From: Roseovarius sp. MMSF_3350
GTDB lineage: Bacteria > Pseudomonadota > Alphaproteobacteria > Rhodobacterales > Rhodobacteraceae
Length of the DNA: 51,948 bases
NCBI RefSeq assembly: GCF_030733425.1
Contig: NZ_JASHIZ010000026.1
Coordinates: forward strand, 1 to 51,948
Reading direction: 5' to 3'
This document shows positions 1 to 7,421 of the stretch, one piece after another. The position numbers and the translations under genes are program-made. Each line of letters starts with the position of its first letter. Position 1 is the stretch's first letter. A model generated the notes under the pieces. The model was given only the letters and a program-made list of their open reading frames with translations, was not told where the DNA came from and searched no databases.

Positions 1-59
1 CCATCCGCGAAGGCGGCCGCACCGTCGGCGCCGGCGTGGTGTCGAAGATCCTCGAGTGA
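1..59 (+). CDS. tuf: Elongation factor Tu, C-terminal end (partial)
   Basis: The last 18 codons of a tuf gene enter from the left edge and stop with TGA at 57-59. The visible residues IREGGRTVGAGVVSKILE are the canonical EF-Tu C-terminus (domain III). EF-Tu delivers aminoacyl-tRNA to the ribosome as a GTP complex. Another tuf start lies on the same strand at the right edge (51872), so the genome carries at least two tuf genes, as many Proteobacteria do. This copy is not in the str operon. It precedes tRNA-Trp and the secE-nusG block, the usual place for a second tuf, although three extra genes separate it from the tRNA here. Only the 3' end is visible, so the start and the rest of the protein cannot be judged. 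Confidence 0.95.
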   Translation, partial: IREGGRTVGAGVVSKILE

Positions 60-111
60 TCCGAGGCACGGCGTTGTTCCGGATGTGACCCGGGAACTCT
101 TTGAGACATTT

Positions 112-145
112 GAAAGGGCGTCCAGAACGGGCGCCCTTTCCTTTT
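112..145 (+). terminator. Intrinsic terminator of tuf
   Basis: A hairpin with arms GAAAGGGCG (112-120) and CGCCCTTTC (132-140) and an 11-base loop is followed by a short T-rich run (CTTTT). It lies 53 bases after the tuf stop codon, so it probably ends that transcript. Confidence 0.75.
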
Positions 146-170
146 CGGGGTTGGAGTGAGATCAAGGCAC

Positions 171-827
171 ATGACACACCCGTTTCCCGCCCCCGACACG
201 CGCAACCCGGTGATCCTGCCCGATGGCAGCGCTCATGCGGGGACCGTTTTTCTGAAGGCCGTGATCGACCATTCCCGGTTCATCGTCGGAGATTACAGCT
301 ATGCCAGTGCGACCCGTCCGCCCGAGGACTGGGCCGCGCACCTGGCGCCGTACCTGTTTCCCTTTTCGGACGAGAAGCTGGTGATCGGCAAGTTCTGCCA
401 GATCGCCGACGGGGTGGTGTTCATCACCGCCTCGGCCAATCATCGGCGCGACGGGTTCTCGACCTTTCCCTTTGCGGTGTTCGACCATGCCACGGCCGCA
501 AACCGGCCAAGCCTGCCGGAGTGGTCCGGACCGGACACGGTGCTGGGGCATGACGTCTGGCTGGGCAAGGATGCGCGCGTACTGCCGGGGGCGCGGCTGG
601 GCAATGGCGTGATCGTCAGCGCGGGGGCGGTGGTGCGAGGTGAGATCCCGGATTACGCGGTGGTGGCCGGCAACCCGGCGCGGGTGGTGAAGTTGCGGTT
701 CGCCGCAGACACCATCGCGCGGTTGAACGAGATTGCGTGGTGGAACTGGCCCATCGAACGCATCCTGAAGCATGAGGCGGCGATCTGCGGCGCGGACTTG
801 GATGCGCTTGAACGGGCGGCACCTTAG
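171..827 (+). CDS. CatB/Vat-type hexapeptide-repeat acetyltransferase
   Basis: A 218-residue protein of the left-handed beta-helix acyltransferase superfamily, xenobiotic acetyltransferase (CatB/VatD) branch, which transfers acetyl from acetyl-CoA to a hydroxyl of small molecules. Imperfect hexapeptide repeats run from about residue 68 to 156 (VIGKFCQIADGVVF, VLGHDVWLGKDARVLPGARLGNGVIVSAGAVV). The segment NHRRDGFSTFPF places His91 at the position of the catalytic histidine of that branch. The C-terminal helix ends the fold as in family members, and the length (about 210) is normal. I chose ATG 171 over GTG 156 because the protein family begins there and AAGG/GGAG lies upstream; the start is not certain. 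The true substrate cannot be read from sequence. Many such chromosomal genes are not resistance determinants. Confidence 0.85.
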   Translation: MTHPFPAPDTRNPVILPDGSAHAGTVFLKAVIDHSRFIVGDYSYASATRPPEDWAAHLAPYLFPFSDEKLVIGKFCQIADGVVFITASANHRRDGFSTFPFAVFDHATAANRPSLPEWSGPDTVLGHDVWLGKDARVLPGARLGNGVIVSAGAVVRGEIPDYAVVAGNPARVVKLRFAADTIARLNEIAWWNWPIERILKHEAAICGADLDALERAAP

Positions 828-876
828 GGCCGACTGAGGCAATCTGCCGCAAAGCGAAACAGGTTCCGACAGGGCT

Positions 877-926
877 GCTTTCAGCGATCTCGCTGTCGCG
901 CATGAGCGCCGACGCGGGCTGAAAGC
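877..926 (+). other. Long stem-loop in the gap before the hydratase gene
   Basis: Perfect 9-bp inverted arms GCTTTCAGC (877-885) and GCTGAAAGC (918-926) enclose a GC-rich interior that can pair further. No T-tract follows, so it is not a clear terminator. It could be the end of the acetyltransferase transcript or part of the leader of the downstream operon. Confidence 0.4.
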
Positions 927-995
927 GCCATGAAATCAACGCCCAGACTTCCGGTGTGCATCTGCAGCAAAGATGCGGCATACCGTAGTATTCAT

Positions 996-1015
996 TTAAC
1001 ATATTGAAATGTTGA
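996..1015. promoter_or_regulatory. Possible operator palindrome before the mesaconyl-CoA gene pair
   Basis: In an AT-rich island within otherwise GC-rich DNA, TTAACAT (996-1002) faces ATGTTGA (1009-1015) across six bases, with one mismatch. It ends 46 bases before the TTG start of the hydratase gene. Size and placement suit a dimeric repressor site. TTGACA at 1012-1017 overlaps it and could be a -35 box, but no good -10 follows at normal spacing. Confidence 0.35.
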
Positions 1016-1061
1016 CATTTTTTCTGACTAGGCCAAGCTCTCGCACGAGGAGGAGCACGCC

Positions 1062-1925
1062 TTGGATCAAGTGAACCTGTCAGCATGGGAAGGCCGGACC
1101 GAACGGCGGGAGGGTGGGATCTCTCCGGCGCAGGCGGCGCAGATCCATGCGACCATCGGCGACCCGGCCAAGGACGCGCCGGAGGCGGGCGCGGCGATGC
1201 CGCCGCTGTGGCACTGGTGCGCCTTTCCGCCCGTTTGCCCGCTGGAGGAGCTTGCAACGGACGGACATCCGAAGCTGGGAGGCTTCCTGCCGCCTGTGCC
1301 GCTGGGGCGGCGGATGTGGGCCGGGGGCAAGCTGCGTTTTGGAGCGCCGCTGCGCGTGGGGGTGCCGTTCGACAGCCGCTCGACCATCGTGGGCGTGACC
1401 GAGAAAGCGGGCAAGACCGGGCGCATGGTTTTCGTGTCCGTCGATCATGAACTGAGCGCCGAGGGTGCGGTGGTGATCGAGGAGCGGCAGGACATCGTCT
1501 ACCTGGACCTGCCGACCGAGTTTCGACCGCCGGCGAAGCAGCCGATGCCGGAGGAGACGGTCGGGCGCTGGAGCCAGCCCGTCAACGAGGCGCTTCTGTT
1601 CCGTTTCTCGGCCATCACCTTCAACGCGCATCGCATTCATTACGACCTGCCGTATGCGCAAGAGGTCGAGCATTATCCGGGCCTTGTCGTTCATGGGCCG
1701 ATGCAGGCCGCGTGGCTGATGCGGGCGGCGACGGACGTGAAGGGGCGGGCCCCTGAAAGTTTTACCTTTCGGGGCGTGCATCCGATGCTGTTGGTGCCCG
1801 GGGCCACCAACGAAATGACCATTGCCGCCTACGCGCAGGAGGAGGCGCGCGGGCTGACGTTATACACCGGACAGGCCGGGCATCAGTGCATGCAGGCCAC
1901 CGCCACATGGGAGGAAACCACATGA
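1062..1925 (+). CDS. meh: MaoC/HTD2-like acyl-CoA hydratase, probable mesaconyl-C4-CoA hydratase
   Basis: A 287-residue double-hotdog protein. An FAS1-type dehydratase-like N-terminal half (residues 1-150) is followed by a hotdog domain carrying NAHRIHYD (188-195) and the HG of PGLVVHGPMQA (211-212), the usual hydratase region of this family. The family includes 3-methylfumaryl-CoA (mesaconyl-C4-CoA) hydratase, which makes citramalyl-CoA in the 3-hydroxypropionate bicycle. I assign that role mainly because the next gene, overlapping by ATGA, looks like the matching CoA transferase. The start is TTG 1062, chosen for the strong GAGGAG eight bases upstream; no ATG or GTG nearby keeps that spacing. 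The alternative is a generic acyl-CoA dehydratase of another branched-acid route. Confidence 0.7.
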   Translation: MDQVNLSAWEGRTERREGGISPAQAAQIHATIGDPAKDAPEAGAAMPPLWHWCAFPPVCPLEELATDGHPKLGGFLPPVPLGRRMWAGGKLRFGAPLRVGVPFDSRSTIVGVTEKAGKTGRMVFVSVDHELSAEGAVVIEERQDIVYLDLPTEFRPPAKQPMPEETVGRWSQPVNEALLFRFSAITFNAHRIHYDLPYAQEVEHYPGLVVHGPMQAAWLMRAATDVKGRAPESFTFRGVHPMLLVPGATNEMTIAAYAQEEARGLTLYTGQAGHQCMQATATWEETT

Positions 1926-3160
1926 ACAAGATCCTGAAAGGCATGAGAGTGGTCGAGGGGTCCGCCTTTGTCGCGGTGCCGCTGGCAGGCATGACGCTGG
2001 CGCAGATGGGCGCCGAGGTGATCCGGTTCGACCGGCTGGAAGGGGGCCTGGATTACGGGCGTTGGCCGCTGGCGCCCGATGGGCAGAGCCTGTTCTGGGC
2101 AGGGCTGAACAAGGGAAAGAAATCGGTCGCGGTGAACATGCGGTCGCGCGAGGGTCGCGAGCTGATCAGCCGTATCATCACTGCGCCGGGGCGCGATGCG
2201 GGGCTGTTTTTGACCAATCTGCGGGTGCGTGGCTGGATGGATTACGCGACACTCAGCAAGCGGCGGCGGGACCTTGTGATGGTCAGCATGCTGGGAGATC
2301 GCGAGGGGCGGTCGCAGGTGGATTACACGGTGAACCCGGCCATCGGCGTGCCGCACATGACCGGGCCGGAGGGGCATCCGGACCCTGTGGCAAGCGCGCT
2401 GCCGGCCTGGGACCTGATTGCCGGGAACCTTGCCGTGTCCAGCCTGCTGGCTGCCGAGCGGCACAGGCTGCGCCATGGCGAAGGGCAGGAGGTTGTCCTG
2501 ACGCTGAAGGACGTGGCGGCGGCGACGATGGCGCATCTGGGGATCGTGGGCGACGTGCACCTGAACGACCACGATCGGGGCAAGTCGGGCAACGCACTCT
2601 ATGGCGCCTACGGGCAGGACTTTGCCTGTGCCTGCGGCGGGCGTGTGATGGTGATCGGGCTGACCCAGCGGCAGTGGGAAGGGCTGGTCAAGGCCACGGC
2701 CACCGAGGATCAGATGAAACTGCTGTCGCGGCGGCACGGGGTGGATTTGAGCGACGAGGGCGTTCGCTGGCGCCTGCGGCACGAGATTACCGCCATCCTG
2801 GCGCCGTGGTTCGCCGAGCGGCGGATCGAGGACTTCGCGGGCGACTTCAACGCCATGGGTCTGACTTGGTCGGTGTTCCGGGGCACGCGCGAGGCGGTGC
2901 GCGCGGACCCGGATTTCGGCGAGGCGAACCCGATGTTCTCGATGACCGAGCAGCCCGGCATGGGCCGATTCCCGGTGCCGGGGCACCCGGCGGCGTTCGG
3001 CAGCCATGGCCGCGTACGGCCTGTGCCCGCGCCGGCGTTGGGGGCGCATACCGAGGAGGTTTTGGGCGATGTTGCGCGGCTGAGCGATACGGAAATTTCG
3101 AAGTTGTTCGACGACGGGATCGTGGCGAGCCCGGAATATGGCAAGAAATCGGCAGCCTGA
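1922..3160 (+). CDS. mct: CaiB/BaiF family CoA transferase, probable mesaconyl-CoA C1-C4 CoA transferase
   Basis: A 412-residue family III CoA transferase. The N-terminus (RVVEGSAFVAVPLAGMTLAQ, residues 9-28), the segment DYTVNPAIGVPHMTGP (134-149) and the PAWD motif with the likely catalytic Asp164 match what I remember of Chloroflexus Mct (2-methylfumaryl-CoA isomerase, which moves CoA from C1 to C4 of mesaconate within one molecule). The remainder keeps the family's intertwined two-domain layout and length. ATG 1922 overlaps the hydratase stop as ATGA, so translation is probably coupled. In a bacterium using the ethylmalonyl-CoA pathway, the mesaconyl-C1-CoA intermediate could be diverted by this pair to citramalyl-CoA and then acetyl-CoA plus pyruvate. 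No citramalyl-CoA lyase is in the window. Confidence 0.75.
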   Translation: MNKILKGMRVVEGSAFVAVPLAGMTLAQMGAEVIRFDRLEGGLDYGRWPLAPDGQSLFWAGLNKGKKSVAVNMRSREGRELISRIITAPGRDAGLFLTNLRVRGWMDYATLSKRRRDLVMVSMLGDREGRSQVDYTVNPAIGVPHMTGPEGHPDPVASALPAWDLIAGNLAVSSLLAAERHRLRHGEGQEVVLTLKDVAAATMAHLGIVGDVHLNDHDRGKSGNALYGAYGQDFACACGGRVMVIGLTQRQWEGLVKATATEDQMKLLSRRHGVDLSDEGVRWRLRHEITAILAPWFAERRIEDFAGDFNAMGLTWSVFRGTREAVRADPDFGEANPMFSMTEQPGMGRFPVPGHPAAFGSHGRVRPVPAPALGAHTEEVLGDVARLSDTEISKLFDDGIVASPEYGKKSAA

Positions 3161-3207
3161 TCAAAGAAATAAAGTCGAAAAATCCGCGTGCGCGTCAGGA
3201 AGGGGAC

Positions 3208-3236
3208 TTGATTCCGCCGTGCAGGTGCCGTACCTG
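3208..3236 (+). promoter_or_regulatory. Candidate promoter of tRNA-Trp
   Basis: TTGATT (3208-3213) and TACCTG (3231-3236) are separated by 17 bases, and the tRNA starts 14 bases after the -10 box. The -35 match is fair and the -10 weak. Position is the main support. Confidence 0.4.
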
Positions 3237-3249
3237 AGGCGTCGGCCTT

Positions 3250-3325
3250 AGGGGTATAGCTCAGCTGGTAGAGCGACGGTCTCCAAAACCGTAGGTCGCG
3301 GGTTCGAGCCCTGCTGCCCCTGCCA
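3250..3325 (+). tRNA. tRNA-Trp (anticodon CCA)
   Basis: A 76-base cloverleaf. The acceptor arms AGGGGTA and TGCCCCT pair (one G-T), the D arm contains AGCTCAGCTGGTAGAGC, the anticodon arm ACGGT-CTCCAAA-ACCGT puts CCA at 3283-3285, the T arm contains GGTTCGAGCC, and the 3' CCA is encoded. tRNA-Trp next to secE is a conserved arrangement. Here about 6.6 kb of other genes lie between them. Confidence 0.97.
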
Positions 3326-3502
3326 ACCTCCTTTTACGTATTGGAAAATTCCGGTTCGCTTCGGCGCGTTTCAGCGCATTCGAGCGGATAATCGCTGATT
3401 TTCCGCATCACGAAATTAACCCCAGGCCGTCGCAATGTTACCTCATTCATCCCCTAATTGTATCGAGAGTGGTTAACCGTCGTTAATGAAGGGATGTGCC
3501 CC

Positions 3503-4504
3503 ATGAGAATCATGGTTGTCGACGATGAAGAAATCATCATAGCGCTGCTGACCGAACACCTCAGGGAGATGGGGTTCGACGATGTCACCACGGCGGCATC
3601 GGGCGAGGAGGCGCTGGAGATCATTGCCGAGCAGGATTATCCGTTCGATTGCTTCCTGCTGGACATCAAGATGGGCGGCATGGACGGGATCGAGCTGTGC
3701 TCTCGGATCCGCGAAATGTCGCAATACCGGATCGCGCCGATCATCATGATCACCTCGGCGGCGGCCAAGCTGCACATGAACGAGGCGTTCGATGCAGGGG
3801 CGACCGACTACATGATGAAGCCCATCGAGCATCTGGACCTGCGGGTGCGCATCCAGATCGCGATGCTGCTGGTCGAGACGTTGAAGAGCGAGGCCGAGAG
3901 CCGCCTGGCGCTGAAGACTGCGCTGCAGACCGCGCCCGAGGCTGGCCAGTTCGACCCGTCGATGCGGATCACCTATTCGAACGTGCCGAACATGCGCGAC
4001 TATTTCCAATTGGAGAACCGTCTGCTGCGCTTGAGCGAGGGTGTCTATGCGATGACCCTGCTGTCGATCGAGATCGAAGGGATCGAGAACCTTGGCTCAC
4101 GCCTGAGTCAGGCGGAGTTCCTGGACGTGGTGGAGGCGGTGGCGAACATCATCGGCAAGACCCTTCCGGCCAGCGGGGCGTCGCTGTCCTATGTGGGCTA
4201 CGGCAAGTTCATCTGCCTTCTGGTGGTGCGGAACCATATCGTGCCGAACCTCTTGCAGGCGCGCATTCGAGACGCGTTCCACAGCTACGAGGTGGCGCAC
4301 AGCGTCCTGTCGCCGGGTGACCTGGTGCTGAACGTGTCGGCGCTGTCGAACAAGCGGATGCTGGCACCCGATATCGCCATCGGCCTGATCCGGCGGTTCG
4401 TCGGCAGCCTTGGAACCAGCGAAGACATGCTGTTGCCGCCGATCTCGAAGGTGCAGGACCGCATCTTTCGCAAGAGCGCGAACGCCAAGAACGACGCGTC
4501 CTGA
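3503..4504 (+). CDS. Response regulator, REC domain plus degenerate GGDEF-like output
   Basis: A 333-residue two-domain protein. The REC domain (1-125) has acidic D7/D8, phospho-acceptor D54 (FLLDIK), T84 and K106 (MMKP), so it should accept phosphate. After a short helical linker (about 120-165) comes a roughly 160-residue domain whose pattern (LLSIEIEGIENL, then SYVGYGKFICLL) follows a GGDEF fold, with GYGKF (232-236) where GGDEF should stand. It is therefore unlikely to make cyclic-di-GMP and may bind a ligand or partner. ATG 3503 is preferred over ATG 3494 because GAAGGG lies nine bases upstream. A paralogue sits on the minus strand at 12536-13522. No histidine kinase is adjacent, so this is an orphan regulator. 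The output-domain assignment is mine, from pattern, not from a search. Confidence 0.8.
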   Translation: MRIMVVDDEEIIIALLTEHLREMGFDDVTTAASGEEALEIIAEQDYPFDCFLLDIKMGGMDGIELCSRIREMSQYRIAPIIMITSAAAKLHMNEAFDAGATDYMMKPIEHLDLRVRIQIAMLLVETLKSEAESRLALKTALQTAPEAGQFDPSMRITYSNVPNMRDYFQLENRLLRLSEGVYAMTLLSIEIEGIENLGSRLSQAEFLDVVEAVANIIGKTLPASGASLSYVGYGKFICLLVVRNHIVPNLLQARIRDAFHSYEVAHSVLSPGDLVLNVSALSNKRMLAPDIAIGLIRRFVGSLGTSEDMLLPPISKVQDRIFRKSANAKNDAS

Positions 4505-4560
4505 TTGCCGCGCGCAGCGGACAGGCGCGGGACGGATGGCGACCGAGTCGAGCTGAAACT

Positions 4561-5643
4561 CTAGGTCGCGATCCGTGCCCCGGTGACCGCGTCGAAAAGG
4601 TGCATTTTGTCGGGGCTGGCGCTGGCGGTGAGCATGTGTCCCGCGGCAGGAGCGTCGGCGGCGTTGAGGCGCATTATGACCGGCGTGTCGCTGTCTGCAA
4701 GACAGGCATGCAGCAGCGTGTCGGCGCCGAGATGTTCGGTGAAGACGGACCTGAGCGCCAGAGTGATGGGGCCGGCGTGCCCCACCACGAGGTGCTCGGG
4801 GCGCAGGCCGAGCGTGAGTGCCGCCCCGGGCGGCCTTGAGATCGGTGCGGGCAGAGGGATCGCCGTACCGTCGGCAAGCGTTGCCGAGGCCTGATCGCGG
4901 GACAGAGTGGCGTTCAACATGTTCATGGCGGGGGTGCCGATGAAGTCGGCCACGAAGCGTGTGGCAGGGCGGTGGTAGAGATCCATGGGCGTGCCGATCT
5001 GTTCCACGCGGCCTTGTGACATGATGATGATCCGGTGGGCGAGGGACATTGCCTCGACCTGATCGTGCGTCACGTAGATGAAGGTGGCGCCGAGGCGCTG
5101 GTGCAGGGATTTGAGCTCGGCCCGGAGTTGCGTGCGCAGCTTGGCGTCAAGGTTCGACAGCGGCTCGTCGAAGAGGAACACCGCCGGGTCGCGGACGATG
5201 GCGCGGCCCATGGCGACGCGCTGGCGCTGGCCGCCTGAAAGCTGGCGGGGCTTGCGGTCGAGGTAGTCCTCGAGGCGCAGGGTGCGCGTGGCCTCGGCAA
5301 TCCGGGTGTCGATCTCGGCGCGGGGCAGGCCCTCGTTTCTCAGCCCGTATTCCATGTTCTTGCGCACGGTCATGTGCGGATAGAGGGCGTAGTTCTGGAA
5401 CACCATGGCGATGTCGCGATCGCCTGGTTCCAGCCCGTTGACGTGGCGCTTGCCGATGTGAAGGTCGCCAGTGGTGATGGTTTCCAGCCCCGCAATCATG
5501 CGCAGGATGGTGGATTTGCCGCAGCCCGAGGGGCCGACCAGGACGATGAATTCGCCGTGTTCGATCTCGGCCGAGACGTCGGAGACGGCGATGACGTTGC
5601 CAGGATAGGTCTTGCCCAGCCGGGAGAGGTTCAGGTTGGCCAT
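4561..5643 (-). CDS. ugpC: ABC transporter ATPase, UgpC/MalK type
   Basis: A 360-residue ATPase of a carbohydrate (CUT1) importer. It has Walker [10 protein letters not shown] (37-45), signature LSGGQ (135-139), Walker B ending FLFDE (156-160), and a C-terminal TOBE/OB regulatory region (about 235-355) typical of MalK/UgpC. It energises import through the two permeases encoded just upstream on the same strand. Its start is 3 bases after the ugpE stop, and its Shine-Dalgarno GAGAAG lies inside the end of ugpE, so translation is coupled. It is last in the ugpBAEC order, and no ugpQ phosphodiesterase follows. UgpC rather than another sugar ATPase is inferred from the neighbouring genes. Confidence 0.88.
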   Translation of the reverse strand: MANLNLSRLGKTYPGNVIAVSDVSAEIEHGEFIVLVGPSGCGKSTILRMIAGLETITTGDLHIGKRHVNGLEPGDRDIAMVFQNYALYPHMTVRKNMEYGLRNEGLPRAEIDTRIAEATRTLRLEDYLDRKPRQLSGGQRQRVAMGRAIVRDPAVFLFDEPLSNLDAKLRTQLRAELKSLHQRLGATFIYVTHDQVEAMSLAHRIIIMSQGRVEQIGTPMDLYHRPATRFVADFIGTPAMNMLNATLSRDQASATLADGTAIPLPAPISRPPGAALTLGLRPEHLVVGHAGPITLALRSVFTEHLGADTLLHACLADSDTPVIMRLNAADAPAAGHMLTASASPDKMHLFDAVTGARIAT

Positions 5644-5646
5644 TGA

Positions 5647-6495
5647 TTACTTCTCACTGTCCACGAGGCCTTTGACGAAGAGCTTCTGCATGGCGACGAC
5701 GACCAGCACAGGCGGGATCAGCGCCAGCATGGCGGTGCCCATGATGAAGTGCCAGACGGGCAGGGCCTCGCCGGAATTGGTCATGCGCTGGATGCCCATG
5801 ACGATGGTGTAGAGGTCCTCTTCGGTGGTGACGATCAGTGGCCAGAGGTACTGATTCCAGCCGTAGATGAAGAGGATGATGAAGAGCGCCGCGATGTTGG
5901 TGCGGCTCATGGGTAGCAGGATATCGAGGAAGAAGCGGACGGGCCCGGCGCGGTCGATTCGGGCGGCCTCGACCAGTTCATCCGGGACGGTGAGGAAGAA
6001 CTGGCGGAAGAGGAAGGTGGCGGTGGCCGAGGCGATTAGGGGGATCGTCAGGCCCGCGTAGGAGTTCAGCATCCCCAGTTTCGTCACCACGTCGAAGGTC
6101 GGCAGGATGCGGACCTCGACCGGCAGCATGAGGGTGACGAAGATCATCCAGAAAAAGCCCATGCGGAAGGGAAAGCGGAAATAGACGATCGCATAGGCCG
6201 AGATGATCGAGATGGCGATTTTACCGATAGTGATGGCCAAAGCCATGATGAGGGAGTTCAGCATCATTCGCCCGAGGGGCACGCCGCCCGCCTCGGGCAG
6301 GCCGATGGTCAGAAGCTGGCTGTAGTTCTGCCAGCCCTGATCGCCGAACCACAGGGGGATGGGCGATCGGGCCAGCGCGTCGGGCCCGTGGGTGGAGGCG
6401 ACGAGCGCCATCCAGACCGGGAAGCACAGGAAGGTCACACCAAGGATCAGCGCCGCGTGTGTAAGGAAGGTGAGGAAGGGGCGGTTCTCGACCAT
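5647..6495 (-). CDS. ugpE: ABC transporter permease, UgpE type
   Basis: A 282-residue inner-membrane permease, one of the two that form the channel of a CUT1 importer. About six hydrophobic segments are visible, starting with ALILGVTFLCFPVWMALVAS near residue 13. The EAA loop that docks the ATPase is the stretch [20 protein letters not shown], followed by LPMSR. The length equals the usual UgpE length. The start codon shares one base with the ugpA stop (TGATG), indicating coupled translation. Assignment to glycerol-3-phosphate rather than another sugar depends on the binding protein and cannot be settled by the permease alone. Confidence 0.86.
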   Translation of the reverse strand: MVENRPFLTFLTHAALILGVTFLCFPVWMALVASTHGPDALARSPIPLWFGDQGWQNYSQLLTIGLPEAGGVPLGRMMLNSLIMALAITIGKIAISIISAYAIVYFRFPFRMGFFWMIFVTLMLPVEVRILPTFDVVTKLGMLNSYAGLTIPLIASATATFLFRQFFLTVPDELVEAARIDRAGPVRFFLDILLPMSRTNIAALFIILFIYGWNQYLWPLIVTTEEDLYTIVMGIQRMTNSGEALPVWHFIMGTAMLALIPPVLVVVAMQKLFVKGLVDSEK

Positions 6496-7376
6496 CAGTA
6501 GTTCACCTTGCGCTCGACATAGCGGAACTGGATGAAGGTCATGGCGATGACGAGGGCCATGAGGATCACCGACTGCGCCGCCGAGCCGCCGTAATCCTGG
6601 CCGACGAACCCGGTGGCGTAGACCTTGAAGACGAGGATCGACGTGGCGTCGGCGGGGCCGCCCTCGGTCGTGGCGTGGATAAGGGAAAACGTGTCGAAGA
6701 AGGCGTAGACGAGGTTCACGACCAGCAGGAAGAAGGTGGTCGGCGTCAGGAGCGGAAAGGTGATCGACCAGAAGCGGCGCACGGGGCCGGCGCGGTCGAT
6801 GGCGGCGGCCTCTATCAGCGACTTGGGGATGGATTGCAGCCCGGCGAGGAAGAAGAGGAAATTGTAGCTGACCTGTTTCCACGCGGCGGCGACGATGACC
6901 ATCAGGAGGGCCTGGTCGCCGTTGACGTAGTGGTTCCAGTCGATGCCAACTTCGCCCAGCCAGTAGGCGACGATGCCCAGGGAGGGGTTCATCAGGAAGT
7001 ACCAGATCACGCCCGCGAGCGCGGGGGCCACGGCGTAGGGCCAGATGAGCAGGGTGCGATAGGTGGTGGCGGCGCGGATGACGCGGTTGGCGGCGACGGC
7101 GAGGCCCAGCGACAGGGCCATGGCGAGGAAAGCCACGGAGAAGCCGAAGATCAATGTGGTCTTGAACGAGCGCAGGTAGGAGGGATCGTTGAAAAGCGCC
7201 TCGTAGTTGCGCAGGCCGACCCAGTCGCGCGAGAAGCCGAACGCGTCCTCGAGGAAGAACGAGCTTTCCAGCGCCTGGTAGGAGGGCCAGAAGAAAAAGA
7301 CGAGGGTGATCGCGATTTGCGGGGCGACCAGAGCATAGGGCAGCCACCGGGAGCGGAAAACGACGCGTTTCTGCAT
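6495..7376 (-). CDS. ugpA: ABC transporter permease, UgpA type
   Basis: A 293-residue inner-membrane permease, partner of UgpE. The N-terminus has one hydrophobic helix ([20 protein letters not shown]), then a periplasmic loop and five further membrane segments. The EAA docking loop is [19 protein letters not shown]. There is no purine-rich Shine-Dalgarno ahead of ATG 7376: the upstream bases are C/T-rich and belong to a strong palindrome between ugpB and ugpA. Translation may depend on read-through from ugpB or may be weak, which would keep permease levels well below binding-protein levels, as is usual in these systems. Confidence 0.87.
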   Translation of the reverse strand: MQKRVVFRSRWLPYALVAPQIAITLVFFFWPSYQALESSFFLEDAFGFSRDWVGLRNYEALFNDPSYLRSFKTTLIFGFSVAFLAMALSLGLAVAANRVIRAATTYRTLLIWPYAVAPALAGVIWYFLMNPSLGIVAYWLGEVGIDWNHYVNGDQALLMVIVAAAWKQVSYNFLFFLAGLQSIPKSLIEAAAIDRAGPVRRFWSITFPLLTPTTFFLLVVNLVYAFFDTFSLIHATTEGGPADATSILVFKVYATGFVGQDYGGSAAQSVILMALVIAMTFIQFRYVERKVNY

Positions 7377-7388
7377 GATTAGAGTGGG

Positions 7389-7415
7389 GTAGGGTGGGTT
7401 TGAAACCCACCCTAC
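7389..7415. repeat. Palindromic repeat, family I copy 1 (ugpB-ugpA gap)
   Basis: A perfect 13-bp inverted repeat with arms GTAGGGTGGGTTT and AAACCCACCCTAC around a single G, filling most of the 45-base ugpB-ugpA gap. Related palindromes lie in the rpoB-rpoC and fusA-tuf gaps. In RNA it would form a stable hairpin just after the binding-protein gene, where the REP elements of malE-malF in E. coli protect upstream mRNA. Confidence 0.85.
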
Positions 7416-7421
7416 GCGGCC

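Noticed and set aside
3250..3325. tRNA-Trp as the attachment site of a mobile island
   Set aside because: No integrase gene and no second copy of the tRNA 3' end were found by eye, and the neighbouring genes look native in composition.
3473..3486. CtrA-like TTAA pair before the first response regulator
   Set aside because: TTAA repeats are separated by six bases, whereas the CtrA consensus has seven. A nearby TTAACC half-site (3416-3421) is not enough.
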